Source: a virus
IMG/VR virus record: IMGVR_UViG_3300020394_001068
Location: 1-48,106 of that record
Length of the DNA: 48,106 nucleotides
Reading direction: 5' to 3' (one strand)
Part shown: piece by piece, positions 1-8,936 of the stretch
How the letters are laid out: each line of letters starts with the position of its first letter
How positions within the stretch are numbered: position 1 is the stretch's first letter
Notes under the pieces: model-generated
What the model was told of the DNA's origin: nothing
Database searches by the model: none
Seen by the model: only the letters and a program-made list of their open reading frames with translations
Program-made: the position numbers and the translations under genes

Positions 1-216
1 CCCGCCGATAGATCAGGCGGTGGTCGTGAAGTAACTGCGGCTGCAATTACAGACGGAAGCATCACAGGAACAGGTACGGTTACGCATTATGCAATCGTAG
101 ATACAAGCAATAGCAGATTGCTAGTAACTGGATCACTTTCTGCTTCACAATCAGTAACTTCTGGGAACACCTTCAGCCTAGCTTCTTTTACGGTAGGTAT
201 TCCAGACCCATCATAG
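1..216 (+). CDS. C-terminal part of a virion appendage protein split by the window edge
   Basis: This open frame has no start inside the left edge and ends with TAG at 214-216, leaving 71 visible residues rich in Thr, Ser and Gly. It is the continuation of the gene that starts at 47946. The last five bases of the window (CCCGC) equal the first five, and merging them keeps the frame open as ...SIGAP-ADRSGGG.... The complete protein would be about 123 aa. Its beta-rich, low-complexity composition and its place between the tail-fibre chaperone-like gene and fibre genes suggest a small structural or fibre-associated protein. No catalytic motif is visible. Confidence 0.75.
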   Translation, partial: PADRSGGGREVTAAAITDGSITGTGTVTHYAIVDTSNSRLLVTGSLSASQSVTSGNTFSLASFTVGIPDPS

Positions 217-225
217 GTTTTTTAA

Positions 226-357
226 ATGGTTCATCATAATCTAAGTGCCGTTTCAGATGAACACGGTAAAAAAATTGCTGAAAAAGATTTTTCGGTTGAG
301 TTAAAAGAAAAAAAGAAAAAAACCGAAGAAGATGATGTAAAAGACGAAAGCAAGTAA
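226..357 (+). CDS. small charged protein, 43 aa
   Basis: A short ORF starts at ATG 226 and ends with TAA at 355-357. The product begins [11 protein letters not shown] and its second half is extremely rich in Lys and Glu, with a KEKKKK run. It lies 9 nt after the preceding stop and 2 nt before the next ATG, which is the packing seen between real genes here. An AGG in the preceding stop region could serve as the ribosome-binding site. There is no recognisable domain, and the charged tail suggests a disordered peptide. Function unknown. Confidence 0.55.
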   Translation: MVHHNLSAVSDEHGKKIAEKDFSVELKEKKKKTEEDDVKDESK

Positions 358-359
358 AG

Positions 360-1073
360 ATGGTTAAATTTGCAGATCGGGTCAAGGTAGCTACTTCAAC
401 AACAGGAACAGGAACAGTTACTCTTGGGTCTGCACAAAGTGGTTATCAAACATTTGCTGATGGCGGTATTTCTGATGGGGATACCGTCCGTTACGTTATT
501 GAAGATGGTACGGCTTGGGAAATAGGTCAGGGTACTTATACTCATAGCGGAACGACATTAACGAGAACCCTCAGTAGCAGTTCAACAGGATCATTACTCA
601 ATTTAAGTGGTTCTGCTTATGTATTTATAAGCCCAAGTGCGGCTGATTTAACTTTATCGGGGGCAGCGCATAATTTTACAGCATTTACAGCGACATCAGG
701 ACAGACCTCATTCAGTGTGAATTACACTGTTGGAAATATCTTGGTGTTTATGAATGGTGCAAAATTAGATGCAAGTTCATTTACAGCTACAAGTGGAACT
801 GCGGTTGTGCTTGGTTCTGGTGCTTCAACTGGTGATATAGTTGAGGTTGTTGAATATGGCGGTGCATCTGCAAATTATTCTACAACAGAATTTACAGCAA
901 CATCAGGGCAGACTGCATTCTCTGGGAGTTACAATATAAATAAAAGTGCGGTTTATCTTAATGGGATTTTATTACTGCCAACTACAGACTATTCAATATC
1001 AACTAGCGTAGTGACGTTAGTTTCTGGCGCAAGTACTGGCGACATCTTACAAGTGCAACAATACGCGATTTAG
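360..1073 (+). CDS. tail fibre/appendage protein with two T-S-G-Q repeats
   Basis: A 237-aa structural protein. Residues 1-100 form a beta-rich N-terminal region that begins FADRVKV, similar in style to the IADRV start of the protein at 47946. Two tandem copies of a ~58-residue module follow (about 109-165 and 178-235), each starting FTATSGQT, with a central VxMNG or VYLNG turn and ending SGASTGDI followed by a VxxVE/VQ strand. Modules of this type are widespread in tail fibres of marine phages and presumably stack as trimeric beta-structure. The neighbours are all fibre genes. A role in host adsorption is inferred from context, and no receptor-binding residues can be named. Confidence 0.75.
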   Translation: MVKFADRVKVATSTTGTGTVTLGSAQSGYQTFADGGISDGDTVRYVIEDGTAWEIGQGTYTHSGTTLTRTLSSSSTGSLLNLSGSAYVFISPSAADLTLSGAAHNFTAFTATSGQTSFSVNYTVGNILVFMNGAKLDASSFTATSGTAVVLGSGASTGDIVEVVEYGGASANYSTTEFTATSGQTAFSGSYNINKSAVYLNGILLLPTTDYSISTSVVTLVSGASTGDILQVQQYAI

Positions 1074-1082
1074 GAAAAAGTC

Positions 1083-2189
1083 ATGAGTATAAACAGAAAT
1101 TTAGCAAGCTTTGCGCCGAGTATTAATTCTTCTGGTAAGGCGGCAGTTGCCACGATAACGGTTACGGTTGCAGGTGGCAAATATTACATGGATGGTACGC
1201 AACAACAAACTGTTTCGCTTTCCAAAGGTATTACTTATCGCTTCGACAATTCTGATAGTACCAACAGTGGGCATCCCCTTGCGTTTTCCACAACATCAAA
1301 CGGAACACACGGAGGTGGGTCGGCTTTTACGACAGGGATTTCAACAAATGGAACTGCAGGTTCAAGTGGCGCGTATGTGGAAGTTACATTAGAGCAAGAC
1401 GCGCCAGATCATTTATATTACTATTGTACGAACCATAGTGGCATGGGCGGTCTTGTAAAAACTGCACCAGTTGGTGATGCAAATTTTGCAAGCTTTGCGA
1501 GTGCTTTTACATTTCCTACGTCTGACGGAAGTGCCTCACAAGTTTTACAGACGGACGGATCAGGAACCATCTCTTTCGGCACACCTGCGGCAAGTTATGG
1601 AAACAGTGATGTTGATAGTCACTTAAATTTTAGTAGCGCAACAAGCGGTCAAGTTCTTAGTTACAACGGTTCAGATTATGCTTGGATAAGCAATGCAGGT
1701 TATTCTGACAGTGATGTAAATACCCATCTTAATGTAAGCAGTGCAAGTTCAAACCAAATATTAAGTTGGAATGGTTCTGATTATGCTTGGGTAGATGATC
1801 AGAGCGGATCAGGTGGTATTGCAAGTGTTGCGGCTGATACGACGCCACAGCTTGGCGGTGATCTTGATGTGAACGGCAACGGTATTGTTTCAGCATCAAA
1901 TGGAAACATTGCAATTACACCAAATGGAACAGGAAAAATTATTTTAGATGGTTTATCTTTTCCAACGGCAGATGGAAGTGCTTCACAAGTTTTGCAAACT
2001 GATGGGTCAGGTCAGTTAAGCTTTGCTGATCAATCAGGAGGTTTGAGTGCTGTAAATAGTCACACAAAGACGCTAAGCTCGGATGTAACAGTCGCAGCGA
2101 CAGATAACGCTTTCTCAGTTGGTCCATTAACCGTATCAAGCGGTGTAACAATTACAATTTCCTCAGGGGCAAGATACGCAGTAATCTAA
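1083..2189 (+). CDS. tail fibre protein with a cupredoxin-like domain
   Basis: A 368-aa protein with a clear modular layout. Residues ~20-128 look like a plastocyanin/cupredoxin-type beta-sandwich: FDNSD..NSGHPL supplies His64, and YYYCTNHSGMGG supplies Cys115, His118 and Met121, the ligand set of type 1 copper sites. The rest is fibre-like: two copies of a DGSASQVLQTDGSG motif (near 148-161 and 297-310) and two copies of a DV..HLN....S..Q.LS.NGSDYAW unit (about 176-201 and 211-236). Its stop overlaps the next start (TAATG), so it is translationally coupled to the propeller array. The cupredoxin call is fold-level pattern recognition, and copper binding is not demonstrated. Confidence 0.75.
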   Translation: MSINRNLASFAPSINSSGKAAVATITVTVAGGKYYMDGTQQQTVSLSKGITYRFDNSDSTNSGHPLAFSTTSNGTHGGGSAFTTGISTNGTAGSSGAYVEVTLEQDAPDHLYYYCTNHSGMGGLVKTAPVGDANFASFASAFTFPTSDGSASQVLQTDGSGTISFGTPAASYGNSDVDSHLNFSSATSGQVLSYNGSDYAWISNAGYSDSDVNTHLNVSSASSNQILSWNGSDYAWVDDQSGSGGIASVAADTTPQLGGDLDVNGNGIVSASNGNIAITPNGTGKIILDGLSFPTADGSASQVLQTDGSGQLSFADQSGGLSAVNSHTKTLSSDVTVAATDNAFSVGPLTVSSGVTITISSGARYAVI

Positions 2190-3298
2190 TGACAGAACTT
2201 AAAGTAGATACAGTTGTAAATCTAGCAGGTACAGGTAAGCCCAACTTTGAAAATGGGATTACGGTCAATAGTGCCGCTACGTCTACGCTTAACCTAAATG
2301 AATATACTGAAAGTTCATCAGAGCCAAGCAGTCCAAGCAATGGTGCTTTGTGGTGGGATACTGCAAATGAGAAAACATTTATCTATGCAGAAGGTCAGTG
2401 GCGAGAAACAGTTGGTGTTTCGGCTGAAATAGTAAACGGTGGAACAAGAGGCTTTGCTTTTGGTGGCGATTACACCAATGTCATTGAATACGTTGATATT
2501 CAAACCGCAGGGAATGCAACAGATTTTGGCGATATGCAATCAACAGGAGAGGGAAAACCTGCAGGTGTAAGCAGTAAAACCAGAGGTGTAATGAGTGGTA
2601 ATGGTAATTGGATGGAAAATTATGAATATATTACCTGTGCCACTGCAGGTAATGCCACAAACTTTGGATCAACTTATCAAAATGACCAAAAGGGTCCTGC
2701 GTTTGTATCAGATGGTTCTCGCGGTGTTCTTGTCAGTGGTATAACAGATTATGAAAACTCTAATCATATGGAATATATAACCATAGACACAACTGGAAAC
2801 GGCACAAATTTTGGTAATCAAACTGTCACATCAACAGATAGAGCAGGTTGTGCGGATTCTACAAGAGGTGTAATCTTTGCAGGACAAAACACTAATGTTA
2901 TTGATTATATAACTATACAAACCACAGGAAATGCCACAGATTTCGGTGATTGTATTTATAGTGGAATAAGACATTCTGGGGCAACGGCAGACGCCACTAC
3001 TGGATTTCATATAGCAGGTGCCGATAGTTCTATGCAGGGTGAAATTCATTACGTTACTATCCAGACTACTGGCAACGCGGCCGATTGGGGCGATTTGTCT
3101 GTTGCGGCTTATGGGTGCGATGCATCTTCGGATGGAACCTACGTTTGTGTATTTTTTAGTCAAGCGAACACTGGGAGCATCAGTAATGCTAATAATATTG
3201 AAAGATTTTCAACAGCGAGCGCAGGTAATGCTTCGGATTTTGGTGATATGACAGTATCAAATGTAAGCCGTGGTTCATTATCAGGTAACGCTTCTTAG
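2189..3298 (+). CDS. six-repeat propeller-like fibre paralog 1 (adaptor type A)
   Basis: A 369-aa protein, first of six tandem paralogs. Residues 1-85 are a type A adaptor (KVDT.V..AGTGKPNF, then SSEPSSPSNG and a WWDTANEK strand), a module seen in many phage fibre proteins. The rest contains six ~46-residue repeats built around Y(I/V)TI.TTGNATDFGD and a following S..TRGV..GG segment. Six units with GG doublets suggest a six-bladed Kelch-like beta-propeller; this is inference. It is the most diverged member, with variants such as GNATNFG and GNAADWGD. The stop TAG at 3296-3298 lies inside the ribosome-binding site (TAGGAG) of the next gene. Confidence 0.75.
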   Translation: MTELKVDTVVNLAGTGKPNFENGITVNSAATSTLNLNEYTESSSEPSSPSNGALWWDTANEKTFIYAEGQWRETVGVSAEIVNGGTRGFAFGGDYTNVIEYVDIQTAGNATDFGDMQSTGEGKPAGVSSKTRGVMSGNGNWMENYEYITCATAGNATNFGSTYQNDQKGPAFVSDGSRGVLVSGITDYENSNHMEYITIDTTGNGTNFGNQTVTSTDRAGCADSTRGVIFAGQNTNVIDYITIQTTGNATDFGDCIYSGIRHSGATADATTGFHIAGADSSMQGEIHYVTIQTTGNAADWGDLSVAAYGCDASSDGTYVCVFFSQANTGSISNANNIERFSTASAGNASDFGDMTVSNVSRGSLSGNAS

Positions 3299-3307
3299 GA
3301 GAAAAAA

Positions 3308-4408
3308 ATGCCAGAAATAAAAGTTGATACAATTGTAGATGCGGCAGGGACAGGGAAACCAAATTTCTCAAATGGTATTACAATCAATGGCGCGGCAGTT
3401 TCTACGCTCAATATTGGTGAATATAACGCAAGTGGAACTGAACCAAGTTCTCCTCAAAATGGTTCTATTTGGTGGGATACAACTAACGAAAAAATCTTTG
3501 TGTATATTGATGGTGAATTTAAAGAAACGATTATTATTTCTTCCGCAGTTTGGTATGGGTCAAGAGGTGTAATGTGTGGTGGTACATACCCTGTTCAAAA
3601 TACGATGGATTACATTACAATTCAAACTACTGGTAATGCTACTGACTTTGGAGACCTTGATGTAACAAGAGAAGACCCAACTTGTTTTAGTGATGGTACG
3701 CAAGGATTTGCTGCTTGTGGTTATGACGGCAGTAGCAACACACAATCTGTTAGTTATTTTACTTTTGCAACAACGGGAAACGCCAGTGATTTTGGCGACA
3801 TGACAGTTACAAGAAATTATGGTGCAGGTGGAGCGTGTGATGGAACAAGAGGTTTAGTTGCAGGTAATGGATTATCTGGAAATGTTATTGATTACATAAC
3901 AACGGCCACCGCCTCTAATGGCTCAGATTTTGGAGACCTAACAGTAGCAGGTCGTGGTGCGGCAGGTGGAAATGATGCAACAAGAGCTTGTTTCGGTGGG
4001 AGACAAGGTGGCAGCATTGTAAATACAATTGATTACGTCACTATCCAAACTACAGGAAACGCAACAGATTTTGGGGATTTAACTTATGCAAGAAAATCTG
4101 GTTGTTCAGTATCGGATACAACAAGAATTTGTTTTGCAGGTGGTCAAGGTGCATCGTACTCAAACGTAATTGATTATATTACCACTCAAACCACAGGTAA
4201 TGCTACTGACTTTGGCGATGCAACACAGGCATTTGGTTGGTCAGGTGGGGGAATGTCTGATGCTAGTCGAGGTTGCTATCAATCTATGTCAGGCGGCAAT
4301 TATTCAAATGTAATAGAATATATTACGATACAAACAACAGGTAACGCGACAGACTTCGGTGATAGAACTAATTCATATTCTAATGTTGGAAGTTGTGCAG
4401 GTACTTAG
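3308..4408 (+). CDS. six-repeat propeller-like fibre paralog 2 (adaptor type A)
   Basis: A 366-aa paralog starting 9 nt after the previous stop. Its N-terminus (KVDTIVDAAGTGKPNF) matches that of the preceding gene, so genes 1 and 2 form a pair. The adaptor ends with SGTEPSSPQNG and WWDTTNEK, then WYGSRGVMCGG opens the repeat region. Six DFGD-containing repeats follow and the protein ends SCAGT. Repeats 1, 4, 5 and 6 are nearly canonical (TTGNATDFGD). The start is fixed by GGAG at 3298-3301, which overlaps the upstream stop. Likely a receptor-binding or decorating fibre subunit. Confidence 0.75.
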   Translation: MPEIKVDTIVDAAGTGKPNFSNGITINGAAVSTLNIGEYNASGTEPSSPQNGSIWWDTTNEKIFVYIDGEFKETIIISSAVWYGSRGVMCGGTYPVQNTMDYITIQTTGNATDFGDLDVTREDPTCFSDGTQGFAACGYDGSSNTQSVSYFTFATTGNASDFGDMTVTRNYGAGGACDGTRGLVAGNGLSGNVIDYITTATASNGSDFGDLTVAGRGAAGGNDATRACFGGRQGGSIVNTIDYVTIQTTGNATDFGDLTYARKSGCSVSDTTRICFAGGQGASYSNVIDYITTQTTGNATDFGDATQAFGWSGGGMSDASRGCYQSMSGGNYSNVIEYITIQTTGNATDFGDRTNSYSNVGSCAGT

Positions 4409-4417
4409 GAGAAATAT

Positions 4418-5542
4418 ATGTCAGAATTTGTTACAAGAAAAATTACGGATAGCGCAGGGACAGGCGCACCAAGTTTTACATACGGTCTTAATTCTGGCGG
4501 CTCTGATAGTGGTTTAATTGGCAAGGCTTTTACCTCATCAGGAACAGAACCATCTTCCCCTGCAAACGGTGACCTTTGGTATGACAGTGGCAATGATAAA
4601 TTATATTATTATGTAGCAGGTGAGTTTAAACAGATTACTCATGTCAATCCGTCTACTTTATGGTACGGGGATAGAGGTATTTTTGCAGGTGGTTATAATA
4701 ACAGCATCCCCGGCAAGCAAAATGTTATTCAATATATTGATATTACTTCTTCTGGCAATGCTACAGACTTTGGAGATTTATTAGCATCATTTTATGGTGC
4801 GGCAGGTTGTTCTGATGCAACCTATGGAGTTATTTTTGCAGGTAACGATGAAGTTCAAGACAGAGAAGAAATATCATATATCACCATTTCAACCACTGGA
4901 AACGCAACTGATTTTGGAGATTTAACAACTGGTATGGAGTCAGGGGCGGCTGCGGCCGATTCTACACGCGGTTTACACTTCGGCGGTGAACGTGTTGATG
5001 GAACTTATTATTCCAATAACATTGAATATATTACAATAGCATCTCCCTCTAATTCTACAGACTTCGGAGACCTATCGGTTTCTAGAAGGCAACTTGCAGC
5101 ATTAAGTAATGGCACAAGAGGCGTTACCGCAGGTGGTCAAGGTGCTTCGGCTTATAACAATGTCATGGATTATGTCGTTATCCAGACAACAGGTAACGCA
5201 ACTGACTTTGGTGATTTATTAGGCTCGAAAAAGAATATGGCAGGTGCAGGTGGCGATACCAGAGGATTGTTTGGGGGCGGCAGAAATTCAAGCAGCATTT
5301 TAGATCAAATAGAATATATTACGACAGACACAACTGGAAATTCTACAGATTTTGGAGATTTAGTAAGCGGTCAGCACATATTGTCTGCGGTTAATAATGC
5401 GACAACTGCAATTTTTGGTGGAGGTACTTCAAGTGATAGTTTGCAATCAGTAACAATAGCAACGACAGGAAATGCTTCTGATTTTGGTGATTTATCAGCG
5501 CAAACTTACGCCATGGCAAGTATGTCGGGGGCAGCCTCTTAG
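4418..5542 (+). CDS. six-repeat propeller-like fibre paralog 3 (adaptor type B)
   Basis: A 374-aa paralog, again 9 nt from its upstream neighbour with TAGGAG as combined stop and ribosome-binding site. The adaptor differs from genes 1 and 2: KITDSAGTGAPSFTYGLNSG, then SGTEPSSPANGDLWYD and GEFKQITHVN. WYGDRGIFAGG opens six repeats, some degenerate (ASPSNSTDFGD) and others canonical. The C-terminus is SGAAS. The change of adaptor combined with retention of six repeats suggests that different adaptors put similar propellers at different attachment sites; this is a hypothesis. Confidence 0.75.
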   Translation: MSEFVTRKITDSAGTGAPSFTYGLNSGGSDSGLIGKAFTSSGTEPSSPANGDLWYDSGNDKLYYYVAGEFKQITHVNPSTLWYGDRGIFAGGYNNSIPGKQNVIQYIDITSSGNATDFGDLLASFYGAAGCSDATYGVIFAGNDEVQDREEISYITISTTGNATDFGDLTTGMESGAAAADSTRGLHFGGERVDGTYYSNNIEYITIASPSNSTDFGDLSVSRRQLAALSNGTRGVTAGGQGASAYNNVMDYVVIQTTGNATDFGDLLGSKKNMAGAGGDTRGLFGGGRNSSSILDQIEYITTDTTGNSTDFGDLVSGQHILSAVNNATTAIFGGGTSSDSLQSVTIATTGNASDFGDLSAQTYAMASMSGAAS

Positions 5543-5551
5543 GAAGATAAA

Positions 5552-6655
5552 ATGAGTGATGCAGAAATTGAAAAGATAACAGACAGCGCAGGTACTGGTG
5601 CACCAAATTTTACTTATGGATTAAATAGCGGTGGGTCAGATAGCGGTCTTTTAGGTATTGCATACACGGCAAGCGGCACGGAGCCAACTTCCCCTGCGAA
5701 TGGGGATGTTTGGTTTGATACTGCAAATGACAAATATTACACTTATATCAATGGGGAATTTAAGCAGCTTACTCATGTAAATTTTGTACCTTCGACATGG
5801 TACGGTGCAAGGGCATTACACGTTGGAGGTTTATCATCAAATGCTATAGATTATTTTGATATTACTTCGACTGGTAATGCATCAGATTTTGGCAATTTGA
5901 CAAGTTCAAGAAGAACCGCAGGGTCAGTTTCCGATACAACTTATGGAGTTTTTGCAGGTGGATATACAAGCACTCATGTAAATACGATTGATTTTGTAAC
6001 CATAGCCACGACAGCCGATGCCGCAGATTTTGGAGACATGACTGCCGCAACAAGAGATCATATGGCACTTTCTAATGGTGATCGTGGGCTTTTTGCAGGG
6101 GGCTATGATGGTAGTACAACAAATAAAATTGAATATATTACTTTAGGTGGTCAAACATCAGGAAATGGTACAGATTTTGGTGATTTGACGCTTGCAAGAA
6201 AAGACAGTGAAGGCGGCATGAATGATGCTACTAGAGGCGTTTTTGCTGCAACTGCTTCTAATTACACGATGGATTATGTTACTATAGCCACAACAGGTAA
6301 TGCTACAGATTTTGGTGATGATAGTTTAAATAGAACTTATGCCGCTTCTACCTCAGGAGATACAAGGGGTGTAACAGGTGGTGGAAGTCTTATAAATGCT
6401 ATTAACTACATAACTATTCAAACAACTGGAAACTCTACAGATTTTGGAGACCTTTCAGTGAGCAGATACCAACTTGCAGCAACAAGCGACAATACATATG
6501 GAGTTTTCGCAGGTGGTTTTGATTATTATAATGGATTAAATACCATAGATAGAATTACGATAGCTACCACAGGCAATGCCACGGATCACGGAGACTTAAA
6601 CAAATCAGGTAATGCTCGAAGAATGGGTGGCATGACATCAGGCAGTGCTTCTTAG
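5552..6655 (+). CDS. six-repeat propeller-like fibre paralog 4 (adaptor type B)
   Basis: A 367-aa partner of gene 3, with the same adaptor signature (EKITDSAGTGAPNFTYGLNSG) and the same GEFKQLTHVN end. WYGARALHVGG opens the repeat region, and six DFG or DHGD repeats follow, one carrying a two-residue insertion (GGQTSGNGTDFGD) and one reading TTADAADFGD. The C-terminus is SGSAS. The spacing to both neighbours is again 9 nt. The TAGGAAG overlap with the upstream stop is slightly weaker than in the other pairs, which may tune the dosage of the second half of the array. Confidence 0.75.
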   Translation: MSDAEIEKITDSAGTGAPNFTYGLNSGGSDSGLLGIAYTASGTEPTSPANGDVWFDTANDKYYTYINGEFKQLTHVNFVPSTWYGARALHVGGLSSNAIDYFDITSTGNASDFGNLTSSRRTAGSVSDTTYGVFAGGYTSTHVNTIDFVTIATTADAADFGDMTAATRDHMALSNGDRGLFAGGYDGSTTNKIEYITLGGQTSGNGTDFGDLTLARKDSEGGMNDATRGVFAATASNYTMDYVTIATTGNATDFGDDSLNRTYAASTSGDTRGVTGGGSLINAINYITIQTTGNSTDFGDLSVSRYQLAATSDNTYGVFAGGFDYYNGLNTIDRITIATTGNATDHGDLNKSGNARRMGGMTSGSAS

Positions 6656-6664
6656 GAAAATTTA

Positions 6665-7783
6665 ATGAGTACAATAAAAGTAAATACAATTGATAATGAA
6701 GGCGGTGCAGTTGATTTCCCAAATAAATTAACGGTGCGCGGAAATGCAATTGAACGTACTTATACTTCATCAGGCACCGAGCCAAGTTCACCTTCTAACG
6801 GTGATTTTTGGTACGACACAGGAAATGATGTTTTAAAGCATTATATAAATTCTGAGTTCAAAACTATTTCTTTGAAAGCAGCATTTAGTTGGGGTGGGGC
6901 TAGAGGTCTTTTTTTTGGTGGTTTACTTAGCAACTTCTATAGCCTTTCAAATGTAATTGATTATATTACAATTGCGAGTGCAGGTAACGCAACTGATTTT
7001 GGTGATACGACTTCTGCAATACAGAATAGTTCTGGATTAAGTAATCGTTCAAGGGCGGTTTTTGGTGGTGGATATACCACTACGTATCAAAGTAACATCC
7101 AATATGTAGAAACAGCCACAACAGGAAATGGAACTAATTTTGGTGCCTTAACAGTAGCAAGGAATAACTCAGGTGCTTGTTCTGATGGAACATATGGATT
7201 GTTTGGTGGTGGATATACTGGCGCTGCTAGTGATACTATTGATTACATTACTGTTGCCACAACAGGAGATGCAACAGACTTTGGCAATCTAACGTCAGGT
7301 GCTTATGGTGTATCAGCTTTATCTGATGCAACTTATGGATTATTTGTATTAGGACGAACTGGAACTTATGTTTATGTAAATACGATTGATTACGTAACCA
7401 TTGCAACCACAGGTAATGCAAGTGATTTCGGAGATGCAACTGTTTCCCTTGGTTATAGAGCTTGTTGTTCTGATACGACAAGAGGAATTATCGCAGGTGG
7501 GGCTTCTGGTGGGACATCAACTTATGTAAACGTAATTGAATATGTTACTATAGCCTCAACTGGCAATGCAACTGATTTTGGCGATTTATCAGATGATGTT
7601 TCAGCAATGGCGGCAGTTTCAGATGGTACATATGGAGTGATAAGCCATGGTCTCAATGACAGTTATCAAATTGTAAATACGTTAGATACAATAACTATTC
7701 AAACCACGGGTAATGCCACGGATTTCGGTGATTTATCAGTAGCCAGAAGCAGGTTAACAGGGGCATCAGGCAATGCGTCTTAG
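6665..7783 (+). CDS. six-repeat propeller-like fibre paralog 5 (adaptor type C)
   Basis: A 372-aa paralog with a third adaptor type (KVNTIDNEGGAVDFPNKL followed by VRGNAIE), then SGTEPSSPSNGDFWYD and SEFKTISL. WGGARGLFFGG precedes six repeats (for example TIDYITVATTGDATDFGN). It ends ASGNAS. Upstream spacing is 9 nt, with TAGGA as stop plus ribosome-binding site. It pairs with gene 6: adaptor proteins are close, yet many synonymous third positions differ, which points to an old duplication under purifying selection rather than a recent copy. Confidence 0.75.
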   Translation: MSTIKVNTIDNEGGAVDFPNKLTVRGNAIERTYTSSGTEPSSPSNGDFWYDTGNDVLKHYINSEFKTISLKAAFSWGGARGLFFGGLLSNFYSLSNVIDYITIASAGNATDFGDTTSAIQNSSGLSNRSRAVFGGGYTTTYQSNIQYVETATTGNGTNFGALTVARNNSGACSDGTYGLFGGGYTGAASDTIDYITVATTGDATDFGNLTSGAYGVSALSDATYGLFVLGRTGTYVYVNTIDYVTIATTGNASDFGDATVSLGYRACCSDTTRGIIAGGASGGTSTYVNVIEYVTIASTGNATDFGDLSDDVSAMAAVSDGTYGVISHGLNDSYQIVNTLDTITIQTTGNATDFGDLSVARSRLTGASGNAS

Positions 7784-7792
7784 GAGAGAAAA

Positions 7793-8926
7793 ATGAGTAC
7801 ATTAAAAGTAAACACAATTAGCAATAAAGGTTCAGCGGTTGACTTTCCTAACAAGCTTAAAGTTAGAGGCAACGCAATTGAGCAGGGATATACAGCAAGC
7901 GGCACAGAACCATCTTCGCCAAGTGAGGGAGATTTCTGGTGGGATAGTACTAATAGTGTTCTTTATCAATATGTAAATAGTGAGTTTAAAACCATTTCTC
8001 TTGCTGCTTCTGGTATAACGTGGGGTGGAGATAGAGGGCTTCAAGCAGGCGGTGAGACTGCAAACAATGGATCGTCTGTAAACGTCATTTCTTATATTGA
8101 TATAACAACCACAGGGAACGCTACTGACTTTGGTGATTTATCAAATGCTAGAGAGCATTCGGGAGGATTAAGCAATCAAACAAGAGGCGTATTTTGTGGT
8201 GGCGATTCTAGTGGTTCTAATCAAGATGTAATGGATTTGGTTACTATTGCTACCGCAGGCAATGCAACAGATTTCGGAAACCTACAACGTGCAAAAACTG
8301 GAACAAACGCAGCAAGTTCGGATGGAACAACAGGAATAATTGCAGGTGGATATACCTCTGGTAGTTATCCTAGTAGTTATTTAGATGAAATAGATAAAAT
8401 TACAGTTGCAACTTCAGCAGACGCAACTGATTTCGGTGATTTAAATTACAATGGTGGATATATGACATCTTTTGCTGATGCAACAAGAGGTGTTATTGCA
8501 GGTGGATATACTACAGCAGGGTCTGGTGATGCGACAATGGAGTATATCACCTATGCTTCCGCAGGTAATGCTACAGATTTTGGTGACCTGACAGAAGGAA
8601 GATATTTGGCAGGTAGTTTTTCCGATACAACCCGAGGCGTTATTGGGGGTGGTTCTACACCTTCGTCAAACGGTGTTAATACAATCGATTATGTCACAAC
8701 GCAAACAACAGGCAACGCAACCGATTTTGGCGATCTGACGCAAGGAAGAAGAACGTGCGGAATGGGAAATAATACACGAGGGGTTTTTGGAAGTGGTGAT
8801 ACTAATTCAACATTTTATAATATTATGGATTATGTAACGATCCAAACAACAGGTAACGCTACAGATTTTGGTGACAATACTGGCACCTATGGTAAATCTG
8901 GAGCGTGTTCAGGTAACGCATCTTAG
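7793..8926 (+). CDS. six-repeat propeller-like fibre paralog 6 (adaptor type C)
   Basis: A 377-aa paralog, the last of the array. The adaptor is type C (KVNTISNKGSAVDFPNKL, VRGNAIE), then SGTEPSSPSEGDFWWD. WGGDRGLQAGG opens six repeats, the fifth and sixth almost canonical (TTGNATDFGD). It ends CSGNAS. The stop TAG at 8924-8926 is embedded in an unusually strong AGGAGG that serves the next gene, which starts with TTG. It has the longest repeat loops of the set, which is where receptor contacts would be expected if this is a propeller. Confidence 0.75.
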   Translation: MSTLKVNTISNKGSAVDFPNKLKVRGNAIEQGYTASGTEPSSPSEGDFWWDSTNSVLYQYVNSEFKTISLAASGITWGGDRGLQAGGETANNGSSVNVISYIDITTTGNATDFGDLSNAREHSGGLSNQTRGVFCGGDSSGSNQDVMDLVTIATAGNATDFGNLQRAKTGTNAASSDGTTGIIAGGYTSGSYPSSYLDEIDKITVATSADATDFGDLNYNGGYMTSFADATRGVIAGGYTTAGSGDATMEYITYASAGNATDFGDLTEGRYLAGSFSDTTRGVIGGGSTPSSNGVNTIDYVTTQTTGNATDFGDLTQGRRTCGMGNNTRGVFGSGDTNSTFYNIMDYVTIQTTGNATDFGDNTGTYGKSGACSGNAS

Positions 8927-8936
8927 GAGGTCAAGT

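Noticed and set aside
2400-8926. Dense short repeats that could look like a CRISPR or satellite array
   Set aside because: The repeats are in frame, encode a conserved protein motif (GNATDFGD), vary at third positions and have no fixed spacer length. They are coding repeats of propeller-like proteins.
1083-8926. Possible diversity-generating retroelement for the fibre genes
   Set aside because: No reverse transcriptase gene and no template/variable repeat pair were seen anywhere in the window, so variation, if any, must come from recombination or ordinary divergence.
8868-8936. Upstream extension of the gene at 8937
   Set aside because: The frame is open but overlaps the previous gene by 59 nt. 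AGGAGG at 8925-8930 with TTG at 8937 fits far better as the start.
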